A program made the translations under genes and the position numbers. From the NCBI GenBank assembly GCA_028684915.1, contig JAQUEZ010000155.1, positions 1 through 14,298 on the forward strand: a stretch of 14,298 nucleotides of DNA, given 5' to 3'. The notes below the pieces were generated by a model that made no database searches, was not told where the DNA came from, and was given only the letters and a program-made list of their open reading frames with translations. This DNA is from Desulfobulbus sp. (GTDB taxonomy: Bacteria; Desulfobacterota; Desulfobulbia; Desulfobulbales; Desulfobulbaceae). Positions 7,097 to 14,228 of the stretch are shown piece by piece. Each line of letters opens with the position of its first letter. Position 1 is the stretch's first letter.

Positions 7097-7839
7097 GATA
7101 TCTCCCCTTGCATCAACAGGGTAAGCAAATGGGCGTAGTGTTCGTTGAGTGCGGCGTCTCCGGCTTTGCGGGGCGGGCAATCGTTTGGGATAAGTTCTTC
7201 TACAACTCGGATAGGCGTTCCGGCCAGAACCACGATCCGGTGGCCAAGACGTAGGGCCTCCATGGGATCATGGGTCACGAGCACCACGGTGGCACCCTTG
7301 GTTAATCGTGCGGCTAAATTTTGTAAACGGACCCGGGTCAGGGCATCAAGTGCTGAAAAAGGTTCATCCATGAGTAGGATCTGCCGTTGTTCCATCAGGG
7401 TTCGCAACAAGGCTGCCCGCTGGCGCATCCCTCCGGAGAGGGTTCTTGGCAGGGCCTGTTCGTAGCCGGATAGGCCGGCCTCTGCGATCATATGCAAGGC
7501 TTTACTTTGCAGACCCATGTTTAACTCGTGGCGCAGGCGTGAACCGAGAAGGACGTTGTCGAGCAAGGACAGCCAGGGGAGCAGCAGATCGTTCTGGCCC
7601 ATCCAGGCCACTTTATACGGCTCCTCCTTGGTGGGAGAAAAATGGATAGCCCCTGTATAAGAAAGGGGGGATACACCCGCAATTAACTTGAGCAGCGTGG
7701 ATTTACCGCAACCGCTGGGCCCGAGAATACAGGTCGTGTGGCCGCCAGTGAGGGTGAGCGAAAGCTCCTTAAAAAGGGGGGTGTCGTCAAAGTCGAGACT
7801 GACCCGATCAAAGACAATCTCAGGGGCATGGGGCGCCAA
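7093..7839 (-). CDS. thiZ: ABC transporter ATPase of the thiamin-precursor importer
   Basis: A 248-residue nucleotide-binding subunit energising the importer. All ABC motifs are intact: Walker A GPSGCGKST (40-48), Q-loop Gln82 (MGQND), signature LSGGMRQ (134-140), Walker B ILLMDEP (154-160), D-loop SALD (162-165) and H-loop His190 (VTHD). The sequence is of the SsuB/TauB/ThiZ class. The start is TTG at 7839: GGGAG lies about 7 nt upstream and residues PEIVFDRVSLDF, the usual start of the domain, follow within 10 residues. The gene begins 24 nt after thiD and its end overlaps the permease start. Confidence 0.93.
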   Translation of the reverse strand: MAPHAPEIVFDRVSLDFDDTPLFKELSLTLTGGHTTCILGPSGCGKSTLLKLIAGVSPLSYTGAIHFSPTKEEPYKVAWMGQNDLLLPWLSLLDNVLLGSRLRHELNMGLQSKALHMIAEAGLSGYEQALPRTLSGGMRQRAALLRTLMEQRQILLMDEPFSALDALTRVRLQNLAARLTKGATVVLVTHDPMEALRLGHRIVVLAGTPIRVVEELIPNDCPPRKAGDAALNEHYAHLLTLLMQGEIS

Positions 7840-7863
7840 CTCCTTTCTCCCAGCCGTAATCGA

Positions 7864-8679
7864 TTAGAAAAAGCGAAAGAAATGGTGCACCGGTCCATGA
7901 CCGTGGCCGATACTGTAATCGGCACCGGCCCGTATGGCTCCGGTAATGTACTCCTTGGCCCGTCGTACCGCATTCTCAACCGATTCACCGCGGGCAATAA
8001 AGGAGGCAATAGCAGCACTCAGGGTGCAGCCAGTGCCATGGTTGTTGCGGGTGCTGATCCGTTCCCCCGGCAGGATGACCAGTCGTTTTTCCTCACCCAG
8101 ATACAGGCAGTCGTTACTGTCGCCACCCTCGAGGTGCCCCCCTTTGATGAGGACGTTGCGACAGCCCATGGACATAAGTTCGATCGTGGCTTTTTCGATG
8201 GCAGCTGTAGTGAAGGTTTCGCGACCTAGCAATACCGAGGCTTCCGGCAGATTGGGGGTGATCAGAGCGGCCAAGGGAATCAGGTATTCTTTAAGGGCTT
8301 CGATCGCCTCGTCCTGGAGAAGCTTATCACCACTCTGGGCAACCATTACCGGGTCAAGGACAATGGTGCGGATATCGAATTTTCGCAGGTTTTCAGCCAC
8401 GGTTTTGATCAGTTCAGGGGAAAAAAGCATGCCGATCTTAACCGCATCCACACCGATGTCGGAAAGGACCGCCTCCATTTGGGCAGCGACAAAATCAATG
8501 GGCACCGCATGAATGGCACTGACACCTACCGTGTTTTGAGCGGTGAGCGCGGTGATCACACTCATGCCGTAACAGCCGTTGGCGCTGATGGTTTTCAAAT
8601 CAGCCTGAATCCCGGCTCCGCCACCGCTGTCCGAACCGGCGATGGTGAGTACTCTTCTATATACTTTATCTGCGCTCAT
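7864..8679 (-). CDS. thiD: Hydroxymethylpyrimidine/phosphomethylpyrimidine kinase
   Basis: A 271-residue ribokinase-fold enzyme that phosphorylates HMP to HMP-P and then HMP-PP, the pyrimidine substrate of ThiE. Diagnostic stretches: AGSDSGGGAGIQAD (14-27) near the N-terminus, DPVMVAQSG (109-117), KGGH (179-182) and NNHGTGCTLSAAIA (212-225) with the anion-hole GTGC and catalytic Cys218. Length matches stand-alone ThiD (about 266), with no fused ThiE or ThiN domain. The ATG at 8679 is preferred, with a weak AAGAAGAG upstream; a TTG at 8739 would add 20 unrelated residues. The 95-nt gap after thiE contains only a small A/T-rich hairpin (about 8720-8733) without a terminator T-run, so co-transcription is likely. 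Confidence 0.96.
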   Translation of the reverse strand: MSADKVYRRVLTIAGSDSGGGAGIQADLKTISANGCYGMSVITALTAQNTVGVSAIHAVPIDFVAAQMEAVLSDIGVDAVKIGMLFSPELIKTVAENLRKFDIRTIVLDPVMVAQSGDKLLQDEAIEALKEYLIPLAALITPNLPEASVLLGRETFTTAAIEKATIELMSMGCRNVLIKGGHLEGGDSNDCLYLGEEKRLVILPGERISTRNNHGTGCTLSAAIASFIARGESVENAVRRAKEYITGAIRAGADYSIGHGHGPVHHFFRFF

Positions 8680-8774
8680 GGGTTCGCTCTTCTTTGTCGT
8701 TTTCAAAACAGGCAACGAAAACGAAGTTTCGTGTCTCAAAAGACGCTGGCTTTGTCCTCTGTGAGATCCCGTTT

Positions 8775-9428
8775 TTAGCTGCTGACGGAGTGGTCATTTT
8801 TGACGGCATTGATCTGCTGTTTCAGGGCGGCAGCGGCACTACGGGGGCAGGCCGCGCTGACAATGGCCGAAACCACGGCTACCCCATCTGCTCCAGCCTG
8901 GAGTACCTCAGCTGCGTTTTCCCGATGAATGCCACCAATCCCAACCAGGGGCAGGGAGACCGCGGCGCGGATGGCCCGAATACCAGTCAAACCAAGTGGC
9001 GGGGCCGTGTCGGTCTTGGTTGGTGTGGAAAAGACCGGGCTGATACCCACATAGTCGGCACCTGCTCGCTCAGCCTCTAGGGCATCTGCAACCGATTCCG
9101 CAGAGATCCCAATGACCATTGTTTTCCCGACCAATCGCCTGGCATCGGCAAGCCGCATATCGCTTTGCCCCAGATGCACGCCATCGGCTCCAACGGCCAA
9201 GGCCACATCGAGGCGATCATTGATGATCAGGGGAAGAGGGTATTCCATTTGCGCCAGTAATTTTTTGATCGCCCGGGCCTCTTCAATGAATTCCCGGGTG
9301 GAGCAGTGCTTTTCCCGTAGTTGGACGCAGGTAATCCCGCCCCGAACCGCAGTGGCCACGATGTTGATCGTGTCACGGCCAAGGGCCAATTCCCGGTCGG
9401 TCACCAGGTACAAGGACAGGTCCAACAT
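8775..9428 (-). CDS. thiE: Thiamin-phosphate synthase
   Basis: A 217-residue TIM-barrel enzyme that joins HMP-PP and thiazole phosphate to give thiamin monophosphate and pyrophosphate. The family motifs are all present: QLREK (36-40), INDR (69-72), GVHLGQSD (83-90), GISPVFSTPTK (128-138, the diphosphate/thiazole-binding loop) and GIGGI (163-167). The ATG at 9428 is preferred because LSLYLVTDR, the usual first strand, starts just after it. The SD is poor, and the start lies only 7 nt beyond the thiM stop, so translation is probably coupled to thiM. A GTG at 9479 inside thiM would add a basic 17-residue extension and is less likely. Confidence 0.96.
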   Translation of the reverse strand: MLDLSLYLVTDRELALGRDTINIVATAVRGGITCVQLREKHCSTREFIEEARAIKKLLAQMEYPLPLIINDRLDVALAVGADGVHLGQSDMRLADARRLVGKTMVIGISAESVADALEAERAGADYVGISPVFSTPTKTDTAPPLGLTGIRAIRAAVSLPLVGIGGIHRENAAEVLQAGADGVAVVSAIVSAACPRSAAAALKQQINAVKNDHSVSS

Positions 9429-9435
9429 GGTGGAA

Positions 9436-10242
9436 TCAGATTTTTTCGATCCGGCAACGGGCTTCGACTTCCTCCGCACTCAGGTTATAGAGGGCGTCAA
9501 GAAGATGTATCATGAAACTGCCCGGCCCAGCAGCCTGCTGTCCGGCGGTTTCACCGGCAATGCCGAAAAAAGCCAGGGCGGTTGCAGCTGCGGAAACCGG
9601 ATCTTTGTCCACGGCATGGAAGGCACCGATCAGGGCCGTGGCCGAACAACCAGTACCGGTTACATAGGGCATGAGGGCATGGCCGCCTTCAATGCGCATT
9701 GAGCGCCGTCCATCAGTGACCAGGTCACTGGGGCCGGTGATTGCAAGCGTTGTTCCCAGCTCGCGGGCAAGAACGGCTGCGGCTTCGGTGGCCTCGCTCA
9801 CCGAGTTGGTGCTGTCCACACCCTTGGCAGCGGCTTTGCTTCCGGCCAGGGAGAGAATCTCCGAGGCGTTGCCACGAATGATGCTGACCCAGGTTTGGGC
9901 CAGAATAGCTTTGACCGCATTGGTGCGCAACTGGGTGGCGCCGGCCCCGACTGGATCCAGGATGATCGGCTTGCCAAGCTCCGAGGCCCTGCGGCCAGCC
10001 TTGATCATGGTGGTAACCCAACTATCGGTGAGGGTGCCGATATTCAACACCAGGGCGGCCGCATGGTCAACCATCTCTTCAACTTCATTATCCGCATGTG
10101 CCATGACTGGTGAAGCACCGGCAGCCAACAAGACGTTGGCCGTATAATTCATAACAACAAAGTTGGTAATATTGTGGATCAGGGGGGTGGACTCCCTGAC
10201 TTTTTTAAGATTGTCGGCAGTTTTTCCGGCAAATTGGGACAT
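9436..10242 (-). CDS. thiM: Hydroxyethylthiazole kinase
   Basis: A 268-residue ribokinase-fold enzyme that salvages 4-methyl-5-hydroxyethylthiazole by phosphorylation. Family motifs: HNITNFVVMNYTAN (23-36), ILDPVGAGAT (94-103), RGNASEI (123-129) and VTGTGCSATALIGAF (194-208), with Cys199 in the GTGC catalytic loop. Length is standard. The ATG at 10242 has AGAGG 6 nt upstream. It is the first gene of the thiamin operon; its leader and promoter lie directly upstream. ThiM acts only in salvage, and no de novo thiamin gene (thiC, thiG, thiS) is in this window, so the operon is a scavenging unit. Confidence 0.97.
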   Translation of the reverse strand: MSQFAGKTADNLKKVRESTPLIHNITNFVVMNYTANVLLAAGASPVMAHADNEVEEMVDHAAALVLNIGTLTDSWVTTMIKAGRRASELGKPIILDPVGAGATQLRTNAVKAILAQTWVSIIRGNASEILSLAGSKAAAKGVDSTNSVSEATEAAAVLARELGTTLAITGPSDLVTDGRRSMRIEGGHALMPYVTGTGCSATALIGAFHAVDKDPVSAAATALAFFGIAGETAGQQAAGPGSFMIHLLDALYNLSAEEVEARCRIEKI

Positions 10243-10379
10243 GGCTGGCCTCTGGCGATCGATATGGAGTCAGGTAAAGGGCAATGCAGTGCAGGCCACA
10301 GCGCAAGGGCAACCTTTTTAAAGCGTGGGTAACGCTGTTGATAAAAAGCGTGGTCAGGCACCGATGCCAAGAACTTCAA
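10243..10379 (-). promoter_or_regulatory. Structured 5' leader of the thi operon (no recognisable TPP riboswitch)
   Basis: The roughly 137-nt region between the predicted transcript start and thiM can fold. The main element is a nested stem: CTTTTT/AAAAAG (10343-10348 with 10314-10319) around AGCGT/ACGCT (10332-10336 with 10322-10326), loop TACCC. Because ACGCTTT occurs twice, the central AGCGT could instead pair with the upstream copy, giving two exclusive folds. A small hairpin GGCA-TCGG-TGCC lies at 10357-10368. The hallmark TPP-aptamer segments (CUGAGA; ACCUGAUCUGGAUAAUGCCAGCGUAGGGA-like) are absent; the nearest is ACCTGACTCC (10265-10274). Any regulatory role is inferred. Confidence 0.4.
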
Positions 10380-10385
10380 GCCCTG

Positions 10386-10414
10386 TCTATAGAAAAACTA
10401 ACTCAGGGTGTCAA
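10386..10414 (-). promoter_or_regulatory. Sigma-70-type promoter of the thi operon
   Basis: On the minus strand, a perfect TTGACA (10409-10414) and TATAGA (10386-10391, 4/6 to consensus) are separated by exactly 17 nt. Transcription would begin near 10379. It is the only promoter-like pair I find upstream of thiM and lies clear of the HAD gene, which ends at 10462. Confidence 0.7.
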
Positions 10415-10461
10415 GATGAACCTCATCCGCTGAACGCCCTGCAGTCATAGAGAAAACGGCA

Positions 10462-11112
10462 TTACTGCTTTGCAAACAACTGCACGCAAGCGGAGGTGGT
10501 CACGGTCTCGGGGAATATGGAGGGTTGGCCCAGAGGAACAATGCCTAAAAATCGAAGGCCGTTATTTTGAGCAGCTCGGTAATCGGCCAGAGCATCGCCG
10601 ATAAAAAGACATTGGTCGGATTGTAACTGGTGTCTGTGGAGAATGTCGGCGACTATTTCGCTTTTTACCCGCGGCGAGCCATGGACCTCAAGGAAAAAGG
10701 AGGACAGTTGTTTACGGTCAACAATTGTTCGCATTTCCTCTTCTGGTGTTCCGGAAACCACAAAACAGGGAGTTGGTCTTTTCTTTAGGGACTGCAGGGT
10801 GCTGAGAGCGCCATCGATATAGGGGGCGGCAACGACCTCATCGAAGACCATTTCGGCAAAGGACTGTCCCTGGTGCTCCAGTGTTTGCGCATCAATTGTT
10901 TGGCCGACAATTGCGGTGTAACAGTGGCGGATTTTGTCCCTTCTTGGCATGCCGCCGTTTTGCAGATGATAGCGAACCACAGCATCCTGCACCTCCGGGC
11001 CGTAAGGGGCAAAAAGGGCGGCAAATGCTCGGACCTTGACTGCGGTGGAATCGGCGATGACGCCGTCAAAATCGAAAAATACCGCCTGCCAACCGGTTGT
11101 ACTCTTGTCCAT
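10462..11112 (-). CDS. HAD-superfamily phosphatase
   Basis: A 216-residue haloacid dehalogenase-like hydrolase, probably a small-molecule phosphatase. Motif I is FDFDGVIADS with nucleophile Asp14 and general acid Asp16; motif II is VVSGT (118-122); motif III Lys150 (RVKSE); motif IV is FIGDALADYRAA (170-181) with the GD and downstream Asp177. The helical insert between motifs I and II is a C1-type cap, as in beta-phosphoglucomutase and phosphoglycolate phosphatase. The substrate cannot be read from sequence. ATG 11112 has AAGAG 7 nt upstream; TTG 11133 is a weaker alternative. It begins 31 nt after selO on the same strand, so the two are likely co-transcribed. Confidence 0.9.
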   Translation of the reverse strand: MDKSTTGWQAVFFDFDGVIADSTAVKVRAFAALFAPYGPEVQDAVVRYHLQNGGMPRRDKIRHCYTAIVGQTIDAQTLEHQGQSFAEMVFDEVVAAPYIDGALSTLQSLKKRPTPCFVVSGTPEEEMRTIVDRKQLSSFFLEVHGSPRVKSEIVADILHRHQLQSDQCLFIGDALADYRAAQNNGLRFLGIVPLGQPSIFPETVTTSACVQLFAKQ

Positions 11113-11143
11113 AGAGATTCTCTTCTTGTTCAACCTTTATTCT

Positions 11144-12760
11144 TCAGGAACTGCAAGAAAGCATGGAGCATCCGGGACGATTGCGGGCCCACTCGGGCCG
11201 TTTATGGGCAAAATGATCCTTATCCGGTTGGTCTTCATAAGGGTGGCGTAACACCTCAAGCAGTTCTTTCACTAGGGAATAATCCCCTTCGTTGACCTTG
11301 TCGATAGCCAATTGCGCCAGGTAATTACGCAGGACGTATTTTGGATTGGCCTTGTTCATCCGTTCGACCCGTTCGTGGTTGCTTTGCGGCTCCAGGCAAA
11401 GCCGCCGCGCATAGGCAGCCAGCCAGACAGAGAGTTTTTTCCTATACTCATCGGTGAGCTGTTGCGGCTGATAAAAGGCGGTTAACAGTGGCATGATTCG
11501 ATCCTGGTCTTGGTCAACCACCAGCGGCACCTGGGCAAGCCGACGAAAGAAGAGGGTCATGTCGGTTTCCACCATTGGCAGCAAACGCAACAGCTCTTCC
11601 ACCAGTCCCTGGTCGGTGGCGGCAACGAAGGCGCGCAGGCCAAGTTTGTCGGCCATCATCGCCTGCCAGTTTTGCTCGACAAAGCGACTGTAGGCGGCCA
11701 AAATTTCTTCCAGGGGCTTTGTCTCGCCAATTAGGGGGGAGATGGCACCTGCAAGCTTGGCCAAATTCCAGTGGCCGATTTGCGCCTGGCGACCATAACA
11801 GTATCGTCTGCCCTGGGCATCGGTGGTGTTTGGTGTCCAGGTCGGGTCATAATCCTCCAGCCAACCGTAAGGACCGTAATCGATGGTCAAGCCAAGGATG
11901 GACATATTGTCGGTATTCATCACTCCATGGACAAATCCGACCCGCAGCCAGTGCACCATCAGCTCTGCAGTCCTACGGCAGATCTGTTCAAACCAGAGGA
12001 GCATGCTTTCCCTGGAGAGAGGGCCAAGATGAGGAAAATGGTGGCGGAGGGTAAATTGGACCAGTTGTTTGAGGGTATCCAACTCGCCGCGGGCGGCAAG
12101 GATTTCAAAATTGCCGAAGCGAAGAAAGGAAGGGGCCAGACGGCAGACCACAGCACCCGGTTCCAGGGCAGGGTGACCATCATAGAACATGTCGCGCATC
12201 ACCGATTCACCCGTGAGAATAAGGCTCAGTGCCCGGGTGGTGGGGATGCCGAGATGGTACATCGCCTCGCTGCAGAGAAACTCTCGCAGGGAAGAACGGA
12301 GCACGGCCAGGCCATCGGCGCTACGGGAGTAGGGCGTGGGACCAGCCCCTTTAAGTTGCAGCATCCAGTGATCGCCGCGTCTATTCACCACCTCACCAAG
12401 ATTGATCGCCCGCCCATCTCCAAGTTGTCCTGCCCAGTTGCCGAACTGGTGGCCTCCGTAGCAGGCGGCGTGGGGATCCATTGCCGCAAGAAGTCGATTG
12501 CCGGAAAACACCGAGACAAAATCGTCGCCACCGACCGCCTCGCCCCCAAGATCGATGAGATCGGCTACTTCCTTGGAATAGGCGACTAATAGCGGTGCCT
12601 TGACCGGGGTTGGTTGTACCCGTGAATAACAGGCTTGGTAGACCTGGCGGGGGGCGTTCTCGGTACGGGGATCGGCGGGTAACTCTTGAGTAAACCGGTT
12701 GTCAAAGACAAGGGTGTTAAGAGTACTGCTGGAAATTTGAGGGGCTAAGGCTCGGGTCAT
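11144..12760 (-). CDS. selO: Protein adenylyltransferase SelO (YdiU/UPF0061 family)
   Basis: A 538-residue pseudokinase-fold enzyme. The family transfers AMP from ATP to Ser/Thr/Tyr of proteins and is linked to redox stress. Conserved blocks are clear: CYGGHQFGNWAGQLGDGRA (100-118), QLKGAGPTPYSRSADG (135-150), VLRSSLREFLCSEAM (153-167), VHGVMNTDNMSI (277-288) and IDYGPYGWLEDYDP (293-306), the last two holding the metal-binding Asp/Asn residues. The C-terminus is SCSS with Cys536. In animal SelO a selenocysteine sits at this position; most bacteria have Cys, as here. It is longer than E. coli SelO (478), partly through a 25-residue N-terminal extension. The ATG at 12760 has GGGAG 7 nt upstream. 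The HAD phosphatase follows in the same unit. Confidence 0.95.
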   Translation of the reverse strand: MTRALAPQISSSTLNTLVFDNRFTQELPADPRTENAPRQVYQACYSRVQPTPVKAPLLVAYSKEVADLIDLGGEAVGGDDFVSVFSGNRLLAAMDPHAACYGGHQFGNWAGQLGDGRAINLGEVVNRRGDHWMLQLKGAGPTPYSRSADGLAVLRSSLREFLCSEAMYHLGIPTTRALSLILTGESVMRDMFYDGHPALEPGAVVCRLAPSFLRFGNFEILAARGELDTLKQLVQFTLRHHFPHLGPLSRESMLLWFEQICRRTAELMVHWLRVGFVHGVMNTDNMSILGLTIDYGPYGWLEDYDPTWTPNTTDAQGRRYCYGRQAQIGHWNLAKLAGAISPLIGETKPLEEILAAYSRFVEQNWQAMMADKLGLRAFVAATDQGLVEELLRLLPMVETDMTLFFRRLAQVPLVVDQDQDRIMPLLTAFYQPQQLTDEYRKKLSVWLAAYARRLCLEPQSNHERVERMNKANPKYVLRNYLAQLAIDKVNEGDYSLVKELLEVLRHPYEDQPDKDHFAHKRPEWARNRPGCSMLSCSS

Positions 12761-12887
12761 TATCTGCTCCCGGATAAGGGTTATTCAGTCATGCGGCCAA
12801 AGGAGTTTGTACGTTGTTTCCCTATGAAAACGGGGGCAAAATGTGCTCAGTTAATAGAAAAATAGGGTTGGAAGAGCTTGTCAGCCC

Positions 12888-12902
12888 ACCCCTTTTCGGG
12901 GT
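12888..12902 (+). other. Small hairpin just upstream of the EamA permease start
   Basis: ACCCC (12888-12892) pairs with GGGGT (12898-12902) around TTTTC. It lies in the 153-nt divergent region between selO and the permease, 12 nt before the permease ATG and next to its short SD (AGG, 12908-12910). It might affect initiation. I find no convincing promoter for either gene in this region. Confidence 0.25.
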
Positions 12903-12913
12903 AATGCAGGCCC

Positions 12914-13798
12914 ATGAATACCATGAAACCTGTCATTGCCGGTCTTGCCGTTGTCTTTATCTGGTCCGGATGGATCACTCTTTCACGCCTTGGGGTACAT
13001 ACCCAGCTGCAACCGGCGGATATTACATTGCTTCGGTATTGGACCGCCTTGCTGGTGGTTTTACCGATGGTGGTTCGCTATCCGTGGCGGAAGCGCACCC
13101 TCCGCCAGTATCTGGTGATTGGTCTCGGGGTCGGATTTCCTTACACCATGCTTTCTTTCTACGGGCTCAAGGTTATTCAGGCTGCCCAGGCAGGGGTCCT
13201 TGTTAACGGCATGTTACCAGTTCTTGGAGCCATTGCTGCCTGGTTGCTCTTCCGGCAACGTATCGCTCCCCACCGTTATGCCGCTATAGGGATGATTTTT
13301 TTCTCTAACCTGATCATGTCTGGAGATTTTTCTCTTTCCCTGGATCAACTAATCGGCATTTTTTTTCTGTTGACTGCGGCTGTCTGTTATACCTGCCATA
13401 TGACCGGCATTCGCCTGTGGATGATGAGCTGGCAAGACGTGCTCGTCATCGTTCCGGTGGTCAACGTGCTGATTTTCACCCCATTATGGCTATTTTTCCC
13501 CAGTGGTTTGTTAGAAGCTAAGTACCACGATATGGCTGTTCAGGCTGTTTATCAAGGTGTGATTGTCAATGTGATTGCCCTGATGTGCGTTGCCTATGCC
13601 ATCCGTCATCTGGGCCCCCTCACCGTAGCTCTCTTCATGTCCTTTGTGCCGGTGACCACAGCCATTCTTGCCTGGATCGTTCTTGATGAGCATCTCCATC
13701 CCTGGGAAATAGCCGGAATCCTTGGCTGCTCACTCGGCCTTCTCTGGTATGCGCGCGAGCCCAAGGTCCGATGCCTGCACAATGATCCGGGCCGTTAA
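12914..13798 (+). CDS. EamA/DMT-family membrane transporter
   Basis: A 294-residue inner-membrane protein with about ten hydrophobic segments arranged as two EamA repeats, roughly residues 5-137 and 148-283. Characteristic features are the N-terminal LAVVFIWSGWITLSRLG, the RYWTALLVVLP segment of helix 2, and the helix-9/10 region VALFMSFVPVTTAILAWIVL followed by DEHLHPWEIAG. Such permeases usually export amino acids, drugs or other metabolites, but the substrate cannot be predicted. The ATG at 12914 has a short AGG 3 nt upstream; the in-frame ATG at 12923 is an alternative. It stands alone, divergent from selO, and ends in a strong terminator. Confidence 0.9.
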   Translation: MNTMKPVIAGLAVVFIWSGWITLSRLGVHTQLQPADITLLRYWTALLVVLPMVVRYPWRKRTLRQYLVIGLGVGFPYTMLSFYGLKVIQAAQAGVLVNGMLPVLGAIAAWLLFRQRIAPHRYAAIGMIFFSNLIMSGDFSLSLDQLIGIFFLLTAAVCYTCHMTGIRLWMMSWQDVLVIVPVVNVLIFTPLWLFFPSGLLEAKYHDMAVQAVYQGVIVNVIALMCVAYAIRHLGPLTVALFMSFVPVTTAILAWIVLDEHLHPWEIAGILGCSLGLLWYAREPKVRCLHNDPGR

Positions 13799-13829
13799 GG
13801 TAAATGGAATCTCAGGGAATCTCGGCAAA

Positions 13830-13871
13830 AAAACAAACGGGGGGCATCAGCCAGCACCCCCGTTTTGTTTT
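13830..13871. terminator. Strong terminator of the EamA permease gene
   Basis: GGGGG (13839-13843) pairs with CCCCC (13857-13861), extended by AAACAAAC on the left (13831-13838) with GTTTTGTTT on the right (one bulged T), ending in TTTTGTTTT. It begins about 32 nt after the stop. The A-rich left arm also makes it usable on the minus strand. Confidence 0.88.
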
Positions 13872-13944
13872 GGGCTGACTTCGAAAGGAATCGCTAGCAG
13901 AAAATAAAATAGGGTGCGGCTCGGAGGAGGGAAGGAGGGGGCAT

Positions 13945-13998
13945 AAAAAAGAAAACCCCTTTGCCGGATCGGGGGGAACCAAGTACGGCAAAGGGGTT
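13945..13998 (-). terminator. Long-stem terminator pointing leftwards
   Basis: A perfect 13-bp stem, AACCCCTTTGCCG (13954-13966) with CGGCAAAGGGGTT (13986-13998), has a 19-nt loop. On the minus strand it is followed by TTCTTTTTT, a good terminator tail; on the plus strand the tail is poor. No protein gene ends here on the minus strand and tRNA-Asp has its own terminator further right, which suggests another transcript (see the ncRNA entry). Confidence 0.75.
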
Positions 13999-14032
13999 GT
14001 TTGGTGAGGAACACTCAAAAGAGGAAACCTCT
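13945..14032 (-). ncRNA. Candidate small RNA
   Basis: A promoter-like pair (14039-14067) and the terminator at 13945-13998 delimit a transcript of about 88 nt with no reading frame. It would begin with a 5-bp hairpin (AGAGG-TTT-CCTCT, 14020-14032), pass through an A/U- and C-containing single-stranded linker, and end in the 13-bp terminator stem with a U-rich tail, a layout typical of Hfq-dependent small RNAs. The terminator loop has a run of six C that could pair with Shine-Dalgarno sequences. This is inference from sequence only. Confidence 0.3.
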
Positions 14033-14038
14033 AGCAGC

Positions 14039-14067
14039 TCTATACAACTCTTTAATATCGTAGACAA
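14039..14067 (-). promoter_or_regulatory. Candidate promoter of the small RNA
   Basis: On the minus strand TTGTCT (14062-14067, 4/6) and TATAGA (14039-14044, 4/6) are 17 nt apart. The -10 hexamer is identical to the one predicted for the thi operon. A pattern match in an AT-rich stretch, so of limited weight. Confidence 0.3.
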
Positions 14068-14187
14068 TTCAAATCTGCACCCAACCTCGGTTTCTTTCTG
14101 CAAAAGTGCAGGGTAAAAATATTTCTTCGGGAGAGGGAGGGGCGATGGAGCTGCTCTGAGCGATGAGGCGGAAAAAGCAGTGTACAT

Positions 14188-14220
14188 AAAAAAAGGGTAG
14201 TTGGATTGCTCCAACTACCC
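14188..14220 (-). terminator. Rho-independent terminator of the tRNA-Asp transcript
   Basis: A perfect 11-bp stem, GGGTAGTTGGA (14195-14205) with TCCAACTACCC (14210-14220), has a 4-nt loop (GCAA on the minus strand) and is followed on that strand by seven T (14188-14194). It starts 9 nt after the tRNA CCA end. Confidence 0.93.
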
Positions 14221-14228
14221 ACATATAC

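Noticed and set aside
8995..9006. Match to the tRNA-Asp 3' end (TGGCGGGGCCG) as a possible integration site
   Set aside because: Only about 11 nt match, it lies inside the intact thiE gene, and no integrase or element boundary is present.
10262..10290. Resemblance to the 3' half of the TPP aptamer (ACCTGACTCC...GCCAG)
   Set aside because: The match breaks down after ACCTGA, and the partner CUGAGA segment and P2/P3 stems are missing.
10179..10379. A 66-codon minus-strand open frame starting at TTG near the predicted thi transcript start, a possible leader peptide
   Set aside because: No SD is possible because the TTG lies at the predicted 5' end of the RNA, the frame runs into thiM in another phase, and it has no Thr/Cys-type attenuation signature.
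11771..12589. A 272-codon plus-strand open frame opposite selO
   Set aside because: It is a GC-rich shadow of the selO frame, without SD, and its translation has no recognisable domain while selO is fully conserved.
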